Of a stretch of DNA of 64,000 nucleotides, positions 1 through 8,116 are shown piece by piece. The stretch is taken from positions 275,752-339,751 of the forward strand of contig NZ_LIQG01000027.1 of the NCBI RefSeq assembly GCF_001418015.1, written 5' to 3'. Made by a program: the position numbers and the translations under genes. The notes beneath the pieces are model-generated. The model had not been told where the DNA came from. It was given only the letters and a program-made list of their open reading frames with translations, and did no database searches. The stretch is from Lacinutrix mariniflava. Its GTDB lineage: Bacteria; Bacteroidota; Bacteroidia; Flavobacteriales; Flavobacteriaceae. Numbering within the stretch: position 1 is the first letter of the stretch; each line of letters begins with the position of its first letter.

Positions 1-30
1 ATTACTCTATTTTAAAATAGCCTTTAAATT

Positions 31-405
31 TTGAACCCAGCAGAAGACTACATATTAAACCAACCAGAACCTTATCGTTCTATATTATTGCATGCGCAAG
101 TTATTATAGAGCACACAATACCTAACGTTGAGTTAAAATATAAATGGAAGATTCCATGTTATTATGTTGGTAAACGGCCTATTTGTTTTTTAAATGCGAG
201 TCATAAAAATGAATTTGTAGATATTGCTTTTTGGCATTCAAATTACATTACAAAGTATACAGAGCATTTGGTTAGCGAAAACCGTAAAGTTGTAAAATCT
301 TTGCGCTATAAAACGTTGGATGCTGTAAACGATACTGTTTTAATTTCTATTTTAAAACAAGTGAATAGTAATAAAGAAGACGGTTTTTATAAGAAAAAAT
401 ACTAG
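31..405 (+). CDS. DUF1801 (YdhG-like) family protein, TTG start
   Basis: A 124-residue soluble protein of the DUF1801/YdhG type. Visible family features are the early NPAEDYI and QPEPYRSIL segments, the central KYKWKIPCYYV strand and the FVDIAFW stretch. No catalytic residues are known for the family and its biochemical role is unclear. In-frame stops lie at 13-15 and 25-27, and no ATG precedes the conserved N-terminus, so the gene must start at the TTG at 31 (or the ATT just before it). It converges on kdsA across a shared hairpin terminator. Family assignment is fairly sure; function is unknown. Confidence 0.75.
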   Translation: MNPAEDYILNQPEPYRSILLHAQVIIEHTIPNVELKYKWKIPCYYVGKRPICFLNASHKNEFVDIAFWHSNYITKYTEHLVSENRKVVKSLRYKTLDAVNDTVLISILKQVNSNKEDGFYKKKY

Positions 406-418
406 CACTGTTATTATT

Positions 419-470
419 AAAAAAGCAGAAATCTATCTTAATTTATTATTAAGTGGATTTCTGCTTTTTT
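419..470. terminator. Bidirectional intrinsic terminator between DUF1801 gene and kdsA
   Basis: A perfect 15-bp inverted repeat (419-433 with 456-470) starts in an A-run and ends in a T-run. It can therefore terminate both converging genes. A second 6-bp stem (437-442 with 448-453) lies inside the loop. Confidence 0.85.
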
Positions 471-487
471 AGATATGGAAGGAATTA

Positions 488-1306
488 CTATAGCGTATTA
501 ACTAGTTTTCTAATTGCAACCAAGTTAGTTAGCAAGCCTTCTAAGTTATCTAAATGTAACATGTTTGCGCCATCACTTTTTGCATTTGCTGGGTCAAAGT
601 GTGTTTCTATAAATAAACCATCTACGTTATTTACAATTCCTGCACGAGCAATAGTTTCTATCATATCTGGTCTTCCACCTGTAACTCCAGCACTTTGATT
701 AGGCTGTTGTAAAGAATGTGTAACATCTAAAACGGTAGGTGCAAATTCACGCATTGTTGGAATACCTCTAAAATCTACGATCATATCTTGGTAACCAAAC
801 ATGGTTCCGCGATCTGTAATCCAAGCTTTATCGCTTCCAGCATCTTTTACTTTTTGCACTGCATGTTTCATGGCTTCCGGACTCATAAATTGTCCTTTTT
901 TTAAGTTCACTACTTTGCCTGTTTTTGCTGCTGCAACAACTAAGTCTGTTTGTCGCACTAAAAAAGCAGGTATTTGTAATACATCTACGTATTGTGCAGC
1001 TTTAGCAGCATCACTTACTTCGTGAATATCCGTAACTGTAGGAACATTAAATTTTTCTGAAACTTTAGCTAATATTTCTAAAGCTTTTTCATCTCCAATT
1101 CCTGTAAAGCTGTCGATTCTACTTCTGTTAGCTTTTTTAAAACTGCCTTTAAATATGTAAGGAATTTCTAATTTATTAGTGATTTCTAATACACGTTCCG
1201 CAATTCTAAACGCCATATCTTCACTTTCTATGGCACATGGTCCACATAAAAGAAAGAAGTTATTAGAGTCAGTGTGTTTTATTTGAGGTATGTCTTGCAA
1301 TTGCAT
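488..1306 (-). CDS. kdsA: 3-deoxy-8-phosphooctulonate (Kdo-8-P) synthase, metal-dependent type
   Basis: Condenses phosphoenolpyruvate with arabinose-5-phosphate to make Kdo-8-phosphate, the first committed step of Kdo for lipopolysaccharide; cytosolic. The TIM-barrel family is clear from GPCAIE near residues 22-27, KANRS at 58-62, YQDMIVDFR and the late FIETH motif. Cys24 in GPCAIE occupies the metal-ligand position that is Asn in the metal-independent E. coli enzyme, so a metal-dependent enzyme is inferred. The start at 1306 gives 272 residues. A Met nine codons upstream is rejected because a TATCTTTG promoter element (1331-1338) overlaps that codon. Confidence 0.95.
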   Translation of the reverse strand: MQLQDIPQIKHTDSNNFFLLCGPCAIESEDMAFRIAERVLEITNKLEIPYIFKGSFKKANRSRIDSFTGIGDEKALEILAKVSEKFNVPTVTDIHEVSDAAKAAQYVDVLQIPAFLVRQTDLVVAAAKTGKVVNLKKGQFMSPEAMKHAVQKVKDAGSDKAWITDRGTMFGYQDMIVDFRGIPTMREFAPTVLDVTHSLQQPNQSAGVTGGRPDMIETIARAGIVNNVDGLFIETHFDPANAKSDGANMLHLDNLEGLLTNLVAIRKLVNTL

Positions 1307-1330
1307 AAGTAGTTGTCTTGAGTTTAATTG

Positions 1331-1338
1331 CAAAGATA
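1331..1338 (-). promoter_or_regulatory. Predicted Bacteroidota-type -7 element for kdsA
   Basis: Read on the minus strand the bases are TATCTTTG followed by C, matching the phylum consensus TAnnTTTG. Transcription would begin near 1324, about 18 nt before the kdsA start chosen here. Confidence 0.55.
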
Positions 1339-1441
1339 AATAAATGAAATTGAAATTGAAGCTGAACTTGAAATTGAAAAGATAACTATGAATTTAATAT
1401 ATCGTTTTTGATTTTTAACTTATTGTGATTCTGTATGGTTA

Positions 1442-1566
1442 GTTGCATGGTTTTTATGCGAGGATTTTTCGAAGGAAAATTAGACGTTACAAACAAGCAA
1501 CGAGCTTAGATTAAGCACTAAACCGTAATTATTTTTATACGGTGGTGGTAACCGTTTTTATTATTC
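1442..1566. repeat. Structured flanking repeat on the toxin side of ParDE module 1
   Basis: An intergenic stretch that resembles the toxin-side flank of the second ParDE pair (32900-32946): both carry AGCAC-(T/A)-AAACCG, then an AT-rich run, about 40-60 bp beyond the toxin stop. GTTGC (1442-1446) can pair with GCAAC (1497-1501), enclosing a GCAT/ATGC hairpin and an ATTTTTC/GAAAAT hairpin. The remaining bases, 1334-1441, hold only a degenerate TTGAAA microrepeat and no gene. Confidence 0.5.
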
Positions 1567-1568
1567 CG

Positions 1569-1856
1569 TTATAGTTTTTTATTCAAGTCCTGTCTTCCAA
1601 TAATTACCATTATATCTATAATATCTTCATTAACTTTAAAATAGATACTATCAACTCCACAAGCACAACGTCTATAATCTTTTTTTATATGTTCAGCCGA
1701 TTCGAAAGAATAAGGCCTTTGGTAAATAATGTCAAAATATTCAAAAAATGATTCAAAAGACTTATCCGCTTGAGTCATTCCGAATTTTACAACTCCGTAA
1801 TGGTGAATTCGTATTAAATCGTTTTTAGCTTCGTTGCTTAATCTGTACTTAGCCAT
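1569..1856 (-). CDS. parE: RelE/ParE-family toxin, module 1
   Basis: A 95-residue protein of the RelE/ParE superfamily. The N-terminal MAKYRLSNEAKNDLIRIHHY is the usual ParE opening (strand, then a helix carrying the Asp-Leu-x-x-Ile pattern). The middle RPYSF region and the C-terminal strand IIDIMVIIGRQD complete the fold. ParE toxins generally poison DNA gyrase and RelE toxins cut ribosome-bound mRNA; the sequence here cannot decide the target. It overlaps its antitoxin gene by 8 bp, which implies translational coupling. It differs clearly from the second toxin at 32950-33249. Confidence 0.85.
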   Translation of the reverse strand: MAKYRLSNEAKNDLIRIHHYGVVKFGMTQADKSFESFFEYFDIIYQRPYSFESAEHIKKDYRRCACGVDSIYFKVNEDIIDIMVIIGRQDLNKKL

Positions 1857-2088
1857 TTAATAATGACTTTGATTGAGCTAAAATTTCGTTTTTATTGTCA
1901 TTCGTAAATCCGCTTTTTTCAGCTTTATCAAGTTTGGCTCTAACCCAATCAATCTCAATTTGCTGTTTTCTGGCTTGTCTAATTAAATCGTTTACTAATT
2001 CGCTTTTACTTGAATATTCATTTTTATTCACTTGCGCTTTCAGCCATTCGTCGTTCGGTTCTGTAAATGATATGCTTTGTCTTGACAT
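1849..2088 (-). CDS. parD: ParD-like ribbon-helix-helix antitoxin, module 1
   Basis: A 79-residue antitoxin preceding its toxin. The N-terminal RQSISFTEPNDEWLKAQV strand-helix and the SSKSELVNDLIRQA helix form a CopG/ParD ribbon-helix-helix DNA-binding domain. The charged C-terminal tail would wrap the toxin. Such antitoxins repress their own promoter, which should lie just upstream at 2089-2140. The stop overlaps the toxin start by 8 bp. Confidence 0.85.
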   Translation of the reverse strand: MSRQSISFTEPNDEWLKAQVNKNEYSSKSELVNDLIRQARKQQIEIDWVRAKLDKAEKSGFTNDNKNEILAQSKSLLNG

Positions 2089-2144
2089 AACTTTATGTTT
2101 TGGTGTAAATATACATCAAATGTGAATCAATACGAAAATATTGC

Positions 2145-2175
2145 CAATGTTTCGTTGGTATAAAAGCGTTTCAAT
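2145..2175. repeat. 31-bp repeat upstream of ParDE module 1
   Basis: Matches 33558-33588, upstream of ParDE module 2, at 29 of 31 positions (begins CAATGTTTCGTTG, ends CGTTTCAAT). Both copies lie 55-70 bp upstream of an antitoxin start, in the same orientation relative to the operon. Confidence 0.7.
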
Positions 2176-2311
2176 ACTGAATTAAGTTCAGCACAAGTAT
2201 TTCATATTAGACGATAAGCGAAGTTCTGCTATTTCGGGATAGTTTTTTGTATTTAAAATTTTAATTTATAAGTATAATTAAACTTTAATTTAATAACCTA
2301 AACATAACAAG

Positions 2312-2391
2312 TACTGCATTAGGGATTGAACGGCATGTTTGAGCTCCTCGCAGAGAGCGAGTAGTGAAAGCGCGACGTTTTGTTGCACAGT
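2312..2391 (-). repeat. Structured intergenic element, copy A
   Basis: On the minus strand it carries GCTTTCACTACTCGCT, then a short GCGA/TGCG-type hairpin, then GAGCTCAAACA and GCCGTTCAATCC. The same blocks, in the same order, occur in copy C (41717-41833); a more diverged copy B is at 31384-31470. It lies in the 425-bp gap 2089-2513, which otherwise holds the module 1 flank repeat, an AT-rich spacer and the typA promoter. No open frame was found there. Confidence 0.7.
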
Positions 2392-2481
2392 TACTTACCT
2401 TAATTTTAGTCTGAAAATAAACTTGCAACACAACGTAATGCCCAAATAAAAATATTTATAGTAAAGTTCAATAATAATAAG

Positions 2482-2489
2482 TACCTTTG
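2482..2489 (+). promoter_or_regulatory. Predicted -7 element of the typA promoter
   Basis: TACCTTTG followed by C matches TAnnTTTG exactly. Transcription would start near 2496, leaving a leader of under 20 nt before the typA ATG. Confidence 0.6.
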
Positions 2490-2513
2490 CACGCTTAAAA
2501 TAAGGCATACATT

Positions 2514-4313
2514 ATGGAGAAGATTATTAATATTGCAATTATTGCACACGTAGATCACGGGAAAACAACATTGGTAGACAAAATTATGTACCACTGTCAA
2601 CTGTTTCGTGAAAACCAAAACACAGGAGATTTAATTCTTGATAACAACGATTTAGAACGTGAACGTGGTATTACCATTACGTCTAAAAACGTTTCTGTTG
2701 TATATAAAGGTACAAAAATTAACATTATTGATACTCCTGGTCACGCCGATTTTGGTGGTGAAGTTGAGCGTGTTTTAAACATGGCCGATGGTGTTGTATT
2801 ATTGGTAGATGCTTTTGAAGGACCAATGCCTCAAACGCGTTTTGTATTACAAAAAGCTATTGATTTAGGTTTAAAGCCTTGTGTGGTTGTAAATAAAGTT
2901 GATAAAGAAAACTGTACGCCTGATATTGTACATGAAAAAGTTTTCGATCTTATGTTTGAACTTGGTGCAGAAGAGTGGCAGTTGGATTTTCCAACAGTTT
3001 ACGGTAGTGCTAAGAACAACTGGATGAGTGATGATTGGAAAAATGAAACTGATAATGTTGAACCATTATTAGATATGGTACTTGAGCATGTTCCAACACC
3101 TGATTTTAAGGAAGGAACAACGCAAATGTTAATTACATCTTTAGATTTCTCTTCTTTTACTGGTCGTATTGCAATTGGTAGATTACAAAGAGGTGGTCTT
3201 GTAGAAGGACAAGCAGTTTCTTTAGTAAAAAGAGATGGTACTATTACAAAAACAAAAATAAAAGAGTTATTTATATTTGAAGGTTTAGGACGTAAACGCG
3301 TAGAGAGCGTTCAAACTGGAGATATTTGTGCTTTAGTAGGAATCGAAGGTTTCGAAATTGGTGATACTATTGCTGATATTGAAAATCCTGAAGCTTTAAA
3401 ATCTATTGCGATAGATGAGCCTACAATGAGTATGTTATTTACAATTAACGATTCACCTTTCTTCGGAAAAGATGGAAAGTATGTAACATCTCGTCATATT
3501 AAAGACCGTTTAGAAAAAGAGCTAGAAAAAAACTTAGCACTTAAATTAGGTGAAACAGGAAGTGCAGATAAATTCATGGTCTTTGGTCGTGGTGTATTAC
3601 ACTTATCTGTATTAATCGAAACAATGCGTCGTGAAGGTTACGAACTTCAAATTGGACAACCACAAGTAATTATCAAAGAAATTGATGGTGTTAAATGTGA
3701 ACCAATTGAAGAGTTAACTATTGACCTTCCTGAAAATGTATCTGGTAGAGCTGTAGAGTTTGTAACTTTACGTAAAGGTGAGTTATTATCTATGGAAGCT
3801 AAAGGAGATCGTATGATTTGCGAATTCTTAATCCCTTCTCGTGGTATTATTGGTTTACGTAACTTATTGTTAACAGCTACTGCTGGTGAAGCTATTATGG
3901 CACACCGTTATAAAGAATACCAACCTTTAAGAGGTGCTATTCCAGGACGTATTTCTGGATCTTTAGTATCTATGGAGAATGGTTCTGCAATTCCTTATTC
4001 TATTGATAAATTACAAGATAGAGGTAAGTTTTTCGTTGAGCCAGGTGAAGATATTTATGAAGGTCAAGTAATTGGTGAGAACTCTCGTCAAGACGATATG
4101 AATATTAACATTACTAAAGCTAAAAAGCAGAGTAATGTACGTTCTTCTGGAGCAGATGATAAAGCTAAAATTGTACCAGCAATTAAATTCTCGTTAGAAG
4201 AAGCTTTAGAATACATCCAGAAAGATGAGTATGTTGAAGTTACACCAAACCACTTACGTTTACGTAAAATTTGGTTAAAAGAAGCAGACAGAAAAAGAAA
4301 CAAAATTGCTTAA
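2514..4313 (+). CDS. typA: Ribosome-associated GTPase TypA/BipA
   Basis: A translational GTPase of the EF-G/BipA family, 599 residues, full length. The G motifs are HVDHGKTT (12-19), RERGIT (49-54), DTPGH (73-77) and NKVD (127-130). EF-G-like domains II, III and V and the BipA-specific C-terminal domain follow. BipA binds 70S ribosomes and helps 50S assembly and growth under cold or other stress. The gene stands alone, with its own promoter and two tandem terminators. Confidence 0.97.
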   Translation: MEKIINIAIIAHVDHGKTTLVDKIMYHCQLFRENQNTGDLILDNNDLERERGITITSKNVSVVYKGTKINIIDTPGHADFGGEVERVLNMADGVVLLVDAFEGPMPQTRFVLQKAIDLGLKPCVVVNKVDKENCTPDIVHEKVFDLMFELGAEEWQLDFPTVYGSAKNNWMSDDWKNETDNVEPLLDMVLEHVPTPDFKEGTTQMLITSLDFSSFTGRIAIGRLQRGGLVEGQAVSLVKRDGTITKTKIKELFIFEGLGRKRVESVQTGDICALVGIEGFEIGDTIADIENPEALKSIAIDEPTMSMLFTINDSPFFGKDGKYVTSRHIKDRLEKELEKNLALKLGETGSADKFMVFGRGVLHLSVLIETMRREGYELQIGQPQVIIKEIDGVKCEPIEELTIDLPENVSGRAVEFVTLRKGELLSMEAKGDRMICEFLIPSRGIIGLRNLLLTATAGEAIMAHRYKEYQPLRGAIPGRISGSLVSMENGSAIPYSIDKLQDRGKFFVEPGEDIYEGQVIGENSRQDDMNINITKAKKQSNVRSSGADDKAKIVPAIKFSLEEALEYIQKDEYVEVTPNHLRLRKIWLKEADRKRNKIA

Positions 4314-4337
4314 TTAGCAGTTAAATTATAGTTTACT

Positions 4338-4372
4338 AAAAGAGAAACACTGCAAAGTGTTTCTCTTTTTTT
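4338..4372 (+). terminator. Intrinsic terminator after typA
   Basis: An 11-bp perfect stem (4341-4351 with 4356-4366) with a GCAA tetraloop, followed by about eight T. An A-run precedes the stem. Confidence 0.9.
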
Positions 4373-4394
4373 TGTTAATTATTTAAGTGATATT

Positions 4395-4425
4395 AAAAGA
4401 GTGACTATTTAGTCGCTCTTTTTGT
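4395..4425 (+). terminator. Second, tandem intrinsic terminator after typA
   Basis: AAAAGAGTGACT (4395-4406) pairs with AGTCGCTCTTTT (4411-4422), with one G-T wobble, a 4-nt loop and a further T-run. It lies about 30 bp after the first terminator and insulates the polysaccharide locus. Confidence 0.8.
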
Positions 4426-4582
4426 TTAAAAAATTAAAATTATTGTATTTTGCTACTTATAATCATAACCAAAACTTGTCGTTATTTATACTGTAGAAAA
4501 ATACACACCGGAAAAGCTCAAGCTTTGGAATAGCTTTGTTTCTAAAGCAAAGAATGCTACCTTTCTTTTTCAAAGAGCGTTT

Positions 4583-5455
4583 ATGGAGTATCATAGTGAT
4601 AGATTCGAAGATTTTTCGTTAATGGTTTTTAAAGATGAAAAGCTAGTAGGTGTTTTGCCAGCAAATAAGCGTGGCGGGAAGGTGTATTCTCATGAAGGGC
4701 TAAGCTATGGTGGATTAGTTTTTAATGAAAAGATTAAATTTAATGTCGTTTTATTAATTTTTAAGTCAGTTCTAAGATATTTAGATTCGTCAAAAATAAA
4801 TGAGTTACATGTGAAATTGTTACCTTCTATTTACTGTAAAATTCCAAATGATGAGTTATTATATCTCGCATTTTTATTAGAAGCTCAATTAAGTAGAAGG
4901 GATGCGCTTGCAGTAATCTGTAGCAGTCAACGCATAAAGTACTCTAAAAATAGAATTGAAGGCAAAAATCGTGGATTGAAAAATAATTTAGAAATAAAAG
5001 AAGTTCTTGATTTTACAGCATTTTGGAATACTATCTTAATTCCTAATTTAGCCAATAAACATGAAGCAAAACCTGTTCATAGTTTAAAGGAAATTACGAT
5101 GCTTAAGCATCTATTTCCAAAAAACATTAGGCAATTTAATGTGTATCAAAATGAAGAATTAGTTGCGGGAACTACGATTTTTGAATCTCATAATGTTGCA
5201 CATTCTCAATATATTTCGGGTAACGAAAACAAGAATGTTTTAGGAAGCTTAGATTTTTTACATATGCATTTACTTGATGAAGTTTTTGCTGATAAAAATT
5301 ATTTTGATTTTGGGATTTCAAATGAAAATAAAGGTAGAAATGTAAATGAAGGATTGCAATATTGGAAAGAAGGCTTTGGTGCACGTATAATTGCTCAGGA
5401 TTTCTATACTTTTGAAACGAATAACTTCTCTAAACTAGATACGGTTATGTTATGA
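4583..5455 (+). CDS. FemAB/GNAT-like acyltransferase of the polysaccharide locus; start uncertain
   Basis: A 290-residue protein of the GNAT/FemAB-like family often found beside dTDP-amino-sugar aminotransferases, where it may acylate the new amino group (inference). The first ATG is at 4583, but coding signal continues upstream in frame to a stop at 4466-4468. The 38 extra codons read as a normal N-terminus of the family, including KLWNSFVSKAKNATFLFQR directly before MEYHSDRF. No ATG, GTG or TTG lies in that frame; an ATT at 4484 is the only near-start. The native protein is therefore probably about 323 residues, with a rare start codon or a lost one. The stop overlaps the next gene by 4 bp (ATGA). 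Confidence 0.7.
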   Translation: MEYHSDRFEDFSLMVFKDEKLVGVLPANKRGGKVYSHEGLSYGGLVFNEKIKFNVVLLIFKSVLRYLDSSKINELHVKLLPSIYCKIPNDELLYLAFLLEAQLSRRDALAVICSSQRIKYSKNRIEGKNRGLKNNLEIKEVLDFTAFWNTILIPNLANKHEAKPVHSLKEITMLKHLFPKNIRQFNVYQNEELVAGTTIFESHNVAHSQYISGNENKNVLGSLDFLHMHLLDEVFADKNYFDFGISNENKGRNVNEGLQYWKEGFGARIIAQDFYTFETNNFSKLDTVML

Positions 5456-6558
5456 TTAAATTTTTAGATCTACATAAAATAAACGCACGTTTTGAACCTC
5501 AATTAAAACTAGAGTTTCAGCAGTTTCTTGAGTCTGGGCATTATGTTTTAGGTGAGGGAACAAAAGCTTTCGAAATTAACTACGCGAAGTATTGTGGAAC
5601 AAAACACTGTATAGGCGTTAGTAATGGATTAGATGCCTTAATTATTATTTTTAAGGCCTATATACAATTAGGAAAACTAAATAAAGGAGATGAAGTCTTA
5701 GTTCCTGCCAATACATATATCGCATCTATTTTGGCTATAATTGAAGCAGGTTTAAAGCCAATTTTTATAGAGCCGAATATTGGCACTTTTAATTGGGAGG
5801 CTTCAACTATAAAAAAACATATAACGAGTAAAACTAAAGCAATATTAACAGTGCATCTTTATGGACAGTTGGCAGATAGTGAAGCGATTTTAAAATTATC
5901 TAAAAAGCATAATTTAATAGTAGTTGAAGATGCAGCTCAAGCACATGGAGCAGAAAACGCTTTCGGTAAACGTGCTGGTAATTTAAGTGATGCTGCTGCT
6001 TTTAGTTTTTATCCAAGCAAAAATTTAGGAGCTTTAGGTGAAGCAGGAGCCGTTACGACTAACGATGAAAAACTAGCTAAAACAGTTTCAGAATTAAGAA
6101 ATTATGGTTCAGCTAAAAAATATGAGAATGTAAGAATTGGTATAAATAATAGGATTGATGAACTTCAAGCGCGCATTTTAAATATCAAATTGAAACATTT
6201 AGATACTGATAATGAGCAAAGGAGAAAAGTTGCACGACAGTATCTTTTAAAAATTAATAATGATAAGGTTAAGCTTCCGTTTTATGATGGATCAAAAAAT
6301 CATAACTTTCATTTGTTTGTGGTTTTAGTAGAACATAGGAATGAGTTTGTTAAATATTTATTGGATAACGGAGTTCAGTCTTCTGTACATTATCCAAAAC
6401 CACCACATAAACAAGAGGCTTTACATGAGTTTTCAAAATTACAATTACCAATAACGGAAAGTATACACAAGGAATGTGTGAGTTTGCCTATTAGTCCTGT
6501 AATGGAAGATTTTGAAATAGCAAAAGTTATAGAAATAGTAAATAAGTATAATTATTAA
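5452..6558 (+). CDS. DegT/DnrJ/EryC1/StrS aminotransferase, FdtB/QdtB-like
   Basis: A PLP-dependent sugar aminotransferase of 368 residues. Lys190 in [15 protein letters not shown] is the Schiff-base lysine and Asp160 in [11 protein letters not shown] faces the cofactor ring nitrogen. Enzymes of this kind convert a nucleotide-linked 3-keto-6-deoxyhexose to the 3-amino sugar. With the FdtA-type ketoisomerase at 11098-11514, a dTDP-Fuc3N or dTDP-Qui3N product is a reasonable inference, but the exact sugar cannot be read from sequence. It is translationally coupled to the preceding transferase. rmlA and rmlB, needed to make the precursor, are not in this window. Confidence 0.9.
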   Translation: MIKFLDLHKINARFEPQLKLEFQQFLESGHYVLGEGTKAFEINYAKYCGTKHCIGVSNGLDALIIIFKAYIQLGKLNKGDEVLVPANTYIASILAIIEAGLKPIFIEPNIGTFNWEASTIKKHITSKTKAILTVHLYGQLADSEAILKLSKKHNLIVVEDAAQAHGAENAFGKRAGNLSDAAAFSFYPSKNLGALGEAGAVTTNDEKLAKTVSELRNYGSAKKYENVRIGINNRIDELQARILNIKLKHLDTDNEQRRKVARQYLLKINNDKVKLPFYDGSKNHNFHLFVVLVEHRNEFVKYLLDNGVQSSVHYPKPPHKQEALHEFSKLQLPITESIHKECVSLPISPVMEDFEIAKVIEIVNKYNY

Positions 6559-6579
6559 ATCCCTCGTTATTTAATTTAA

Positions 6580-8064
6580 ATGAATGAAACAAAAAGTTCA
6601 TACCATCAAATAATGAAAGCTACCACTATTTATGGTGGCGTTCAGATATTTATTATTCTTTTTTCTGTAATACGATCGAAAGTGGCTGCTCTAATTTTAG
6701 GTCCTAAAGGTTTAGGTATTTTAAGTTTATTATTAACAACACTAAATCTTGTTAATGGATTTACAAGTTTGGGGTTAGATAAAAGTTCGGTAAAAGATAT
6801 CGCCTTTGCTAATAGCTCTTTGGATGTTTTTAAAGTTTCAAAAACCATAAGTATCTTAAAAAAAATGGTATGGTTTACAGCTTTGTTTGGTACAGTATTA
6901 ATGGTTGTGGCCTCACCTTTATTGAGTGAGCTAGCATTTAAAAATAAAGACTATAGTATTGCTATAATATGGGTTTCAATTGCTTTGGTATTTAAGCAAT
7001 TAACAAGTAGTAATATAGCAGTTTTACAGGGACTTAGAAAACTCAAGTATATAGCTGAATTTAATCTTATCTCTAATTTTTTAGGTTTATTAGTTAGTGT
7101 TCCGCTTTACTATTTTTTTAAGATAGAAGCAATTGTTCCTTCTATAGTGTTAACAGCTGTATTGAGTTATTTAGTAGCCTTTTATTTCTTTAAGAAAATT
7201 AAATTTGAGTCAGTTAAAATTTCATTTAAAGAGGCTTTTATTCAAGGCAAGGAAATGACGCAATTAGGGTTTTCGCTTTCAATTAGTTCTATGTTGGGTT
7301 TACTAGGTGCGTATTTGCTACAAATCTATATAAGTACAACCGGAGGTGTTAATCAAATAGGTTTATACATGGCAGCTTACGTTATTTTAAATACATACGT
7401 AGGTTTAGTGTTCAATGCTATGAGCACAGATTATTATCCAAAATTGGCAGGTATACATAACGATAATAAAAAATTACAATTCGCTATGTATCAACAGAGT
7501 TATCTAGCGCTTTTAATACTTTTACCAATTGTTGTTCTTTTTCTAGCAATGACACCGTTTATAGTTAAAACCTTGTACAGTACAGAGTTTTTACCAATCA
7601 TTGCATTATTGAAATGGGGAATTTTAGGAATGATTTTAAAATCGGTTTCCTTTTGTATGGGTTATATTATTATAGCTAAAGGCGATTCTAAGGTGTTTGT
7701 TAAAACAGCAATACTCTTTAATATTCTTCTTTTAGGAGTGAATGTGCTTGGGTATTATATTGGTGGTTTAGAAGGCTTAGGAATGAGCTTTTTAGTATAC
7801 TATTTTGTTCATTTCGTTGTTATTGCTTTTATTATTTTTTATAGATATGGTATTTATTTAGAGTCTTCATTCTACTTCCTTTTTTTATTAGCGATTATAT
7901 TATGTGTATTAACCTTTTTAGTAACTTACCTCGCTCAAGGAGTATTAAAAAATGCCTTATTCTTTCTTTTAATTACCATTTGCTTCTGTGTTTCTTATTA
8001 TAAATTGAATAAAAAAATTGATATTAAAATGTTTATGCGCTCATTATTTAAAAGAAAAAAATGA
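6580..8064 (+). CDS. wzx: Wzx-like O-antigen/polysaccharide flippase
   Basis: A 494-residue inner-membrane protein with about 12-14 hydrophobic helices, of the polysaccharide transporter (MOP/PST) superfamily. The opening YHQIMKATTIYGGVQIF is followed by VIRSKVAALILGPKGLGIL, a typical Wzx start. It would flip the undecaprenyl-linked repeat unit to the periplasm. It lies 21 bp after the aminotransferase and overlaps the region of the next gene's start. Symbol by family, not by orthology. Confidence 0.85.
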   Translation: MNETKSSYHQIMKATTIYGGVQIFIILFSVIRSKVAALILGPKGLGILSLLLTTLNLVNGFTSLGLDKSSVKDIAFANSSLDVFKVSKTISILKKMVWFTALFGTVLMVVASPLLSELAFKNKDYSIAIIWVSIALVFKQLTSSNIAVLQGLRKLKYIAEFNLISNFLGLLVSVPLYYFFKIEAIVPSIVLTAVLSYLVAFYFFKKIKFESVKISFKEAFIQGKEMTQLGFSLSISSMLGLLGAYLLQIYISTTGGVNQIGLYMAAYVILNTYVGLVFNAMSTDYYPKLAGIHNDNKKLQFAMYQQSYLALLILLPIVVLFLAMTPFIVKTLYSTEFLPIIALLKWGILGMILKSVSFCMGYIIIAKGDSKVFVKTAILFNILLLGVNVLGYYIGGLEGLGMSFLVYYFVHFVVIAFIIFYRYGIYLESSFYFLFLLAIILCVLTFLVTYLAQGVLKNALFFLLITICFCVSYYKLNKKIDIKMFMRSLFKRKK

Positions 8065-8116
8065 TAAACTCTTTAAAAAAAAATACAGGAAGTTTAAAAA
8101 AGAGTGTCATTTTTTT

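Noticed and set aside
453..1025. Plus-strand open frames opposite kdsA
   Set aside because: They lie wholly within a conserved gene on the other strand and encode low-complexity hydrophobic sequence without family features.
1343..1380. TTGAAA/CTGAA microrepeat upstream of kdsA
   Set aside because: Short, degenerate and AT-biased; could arise by chance or slippage and has no support as a regulatory site.
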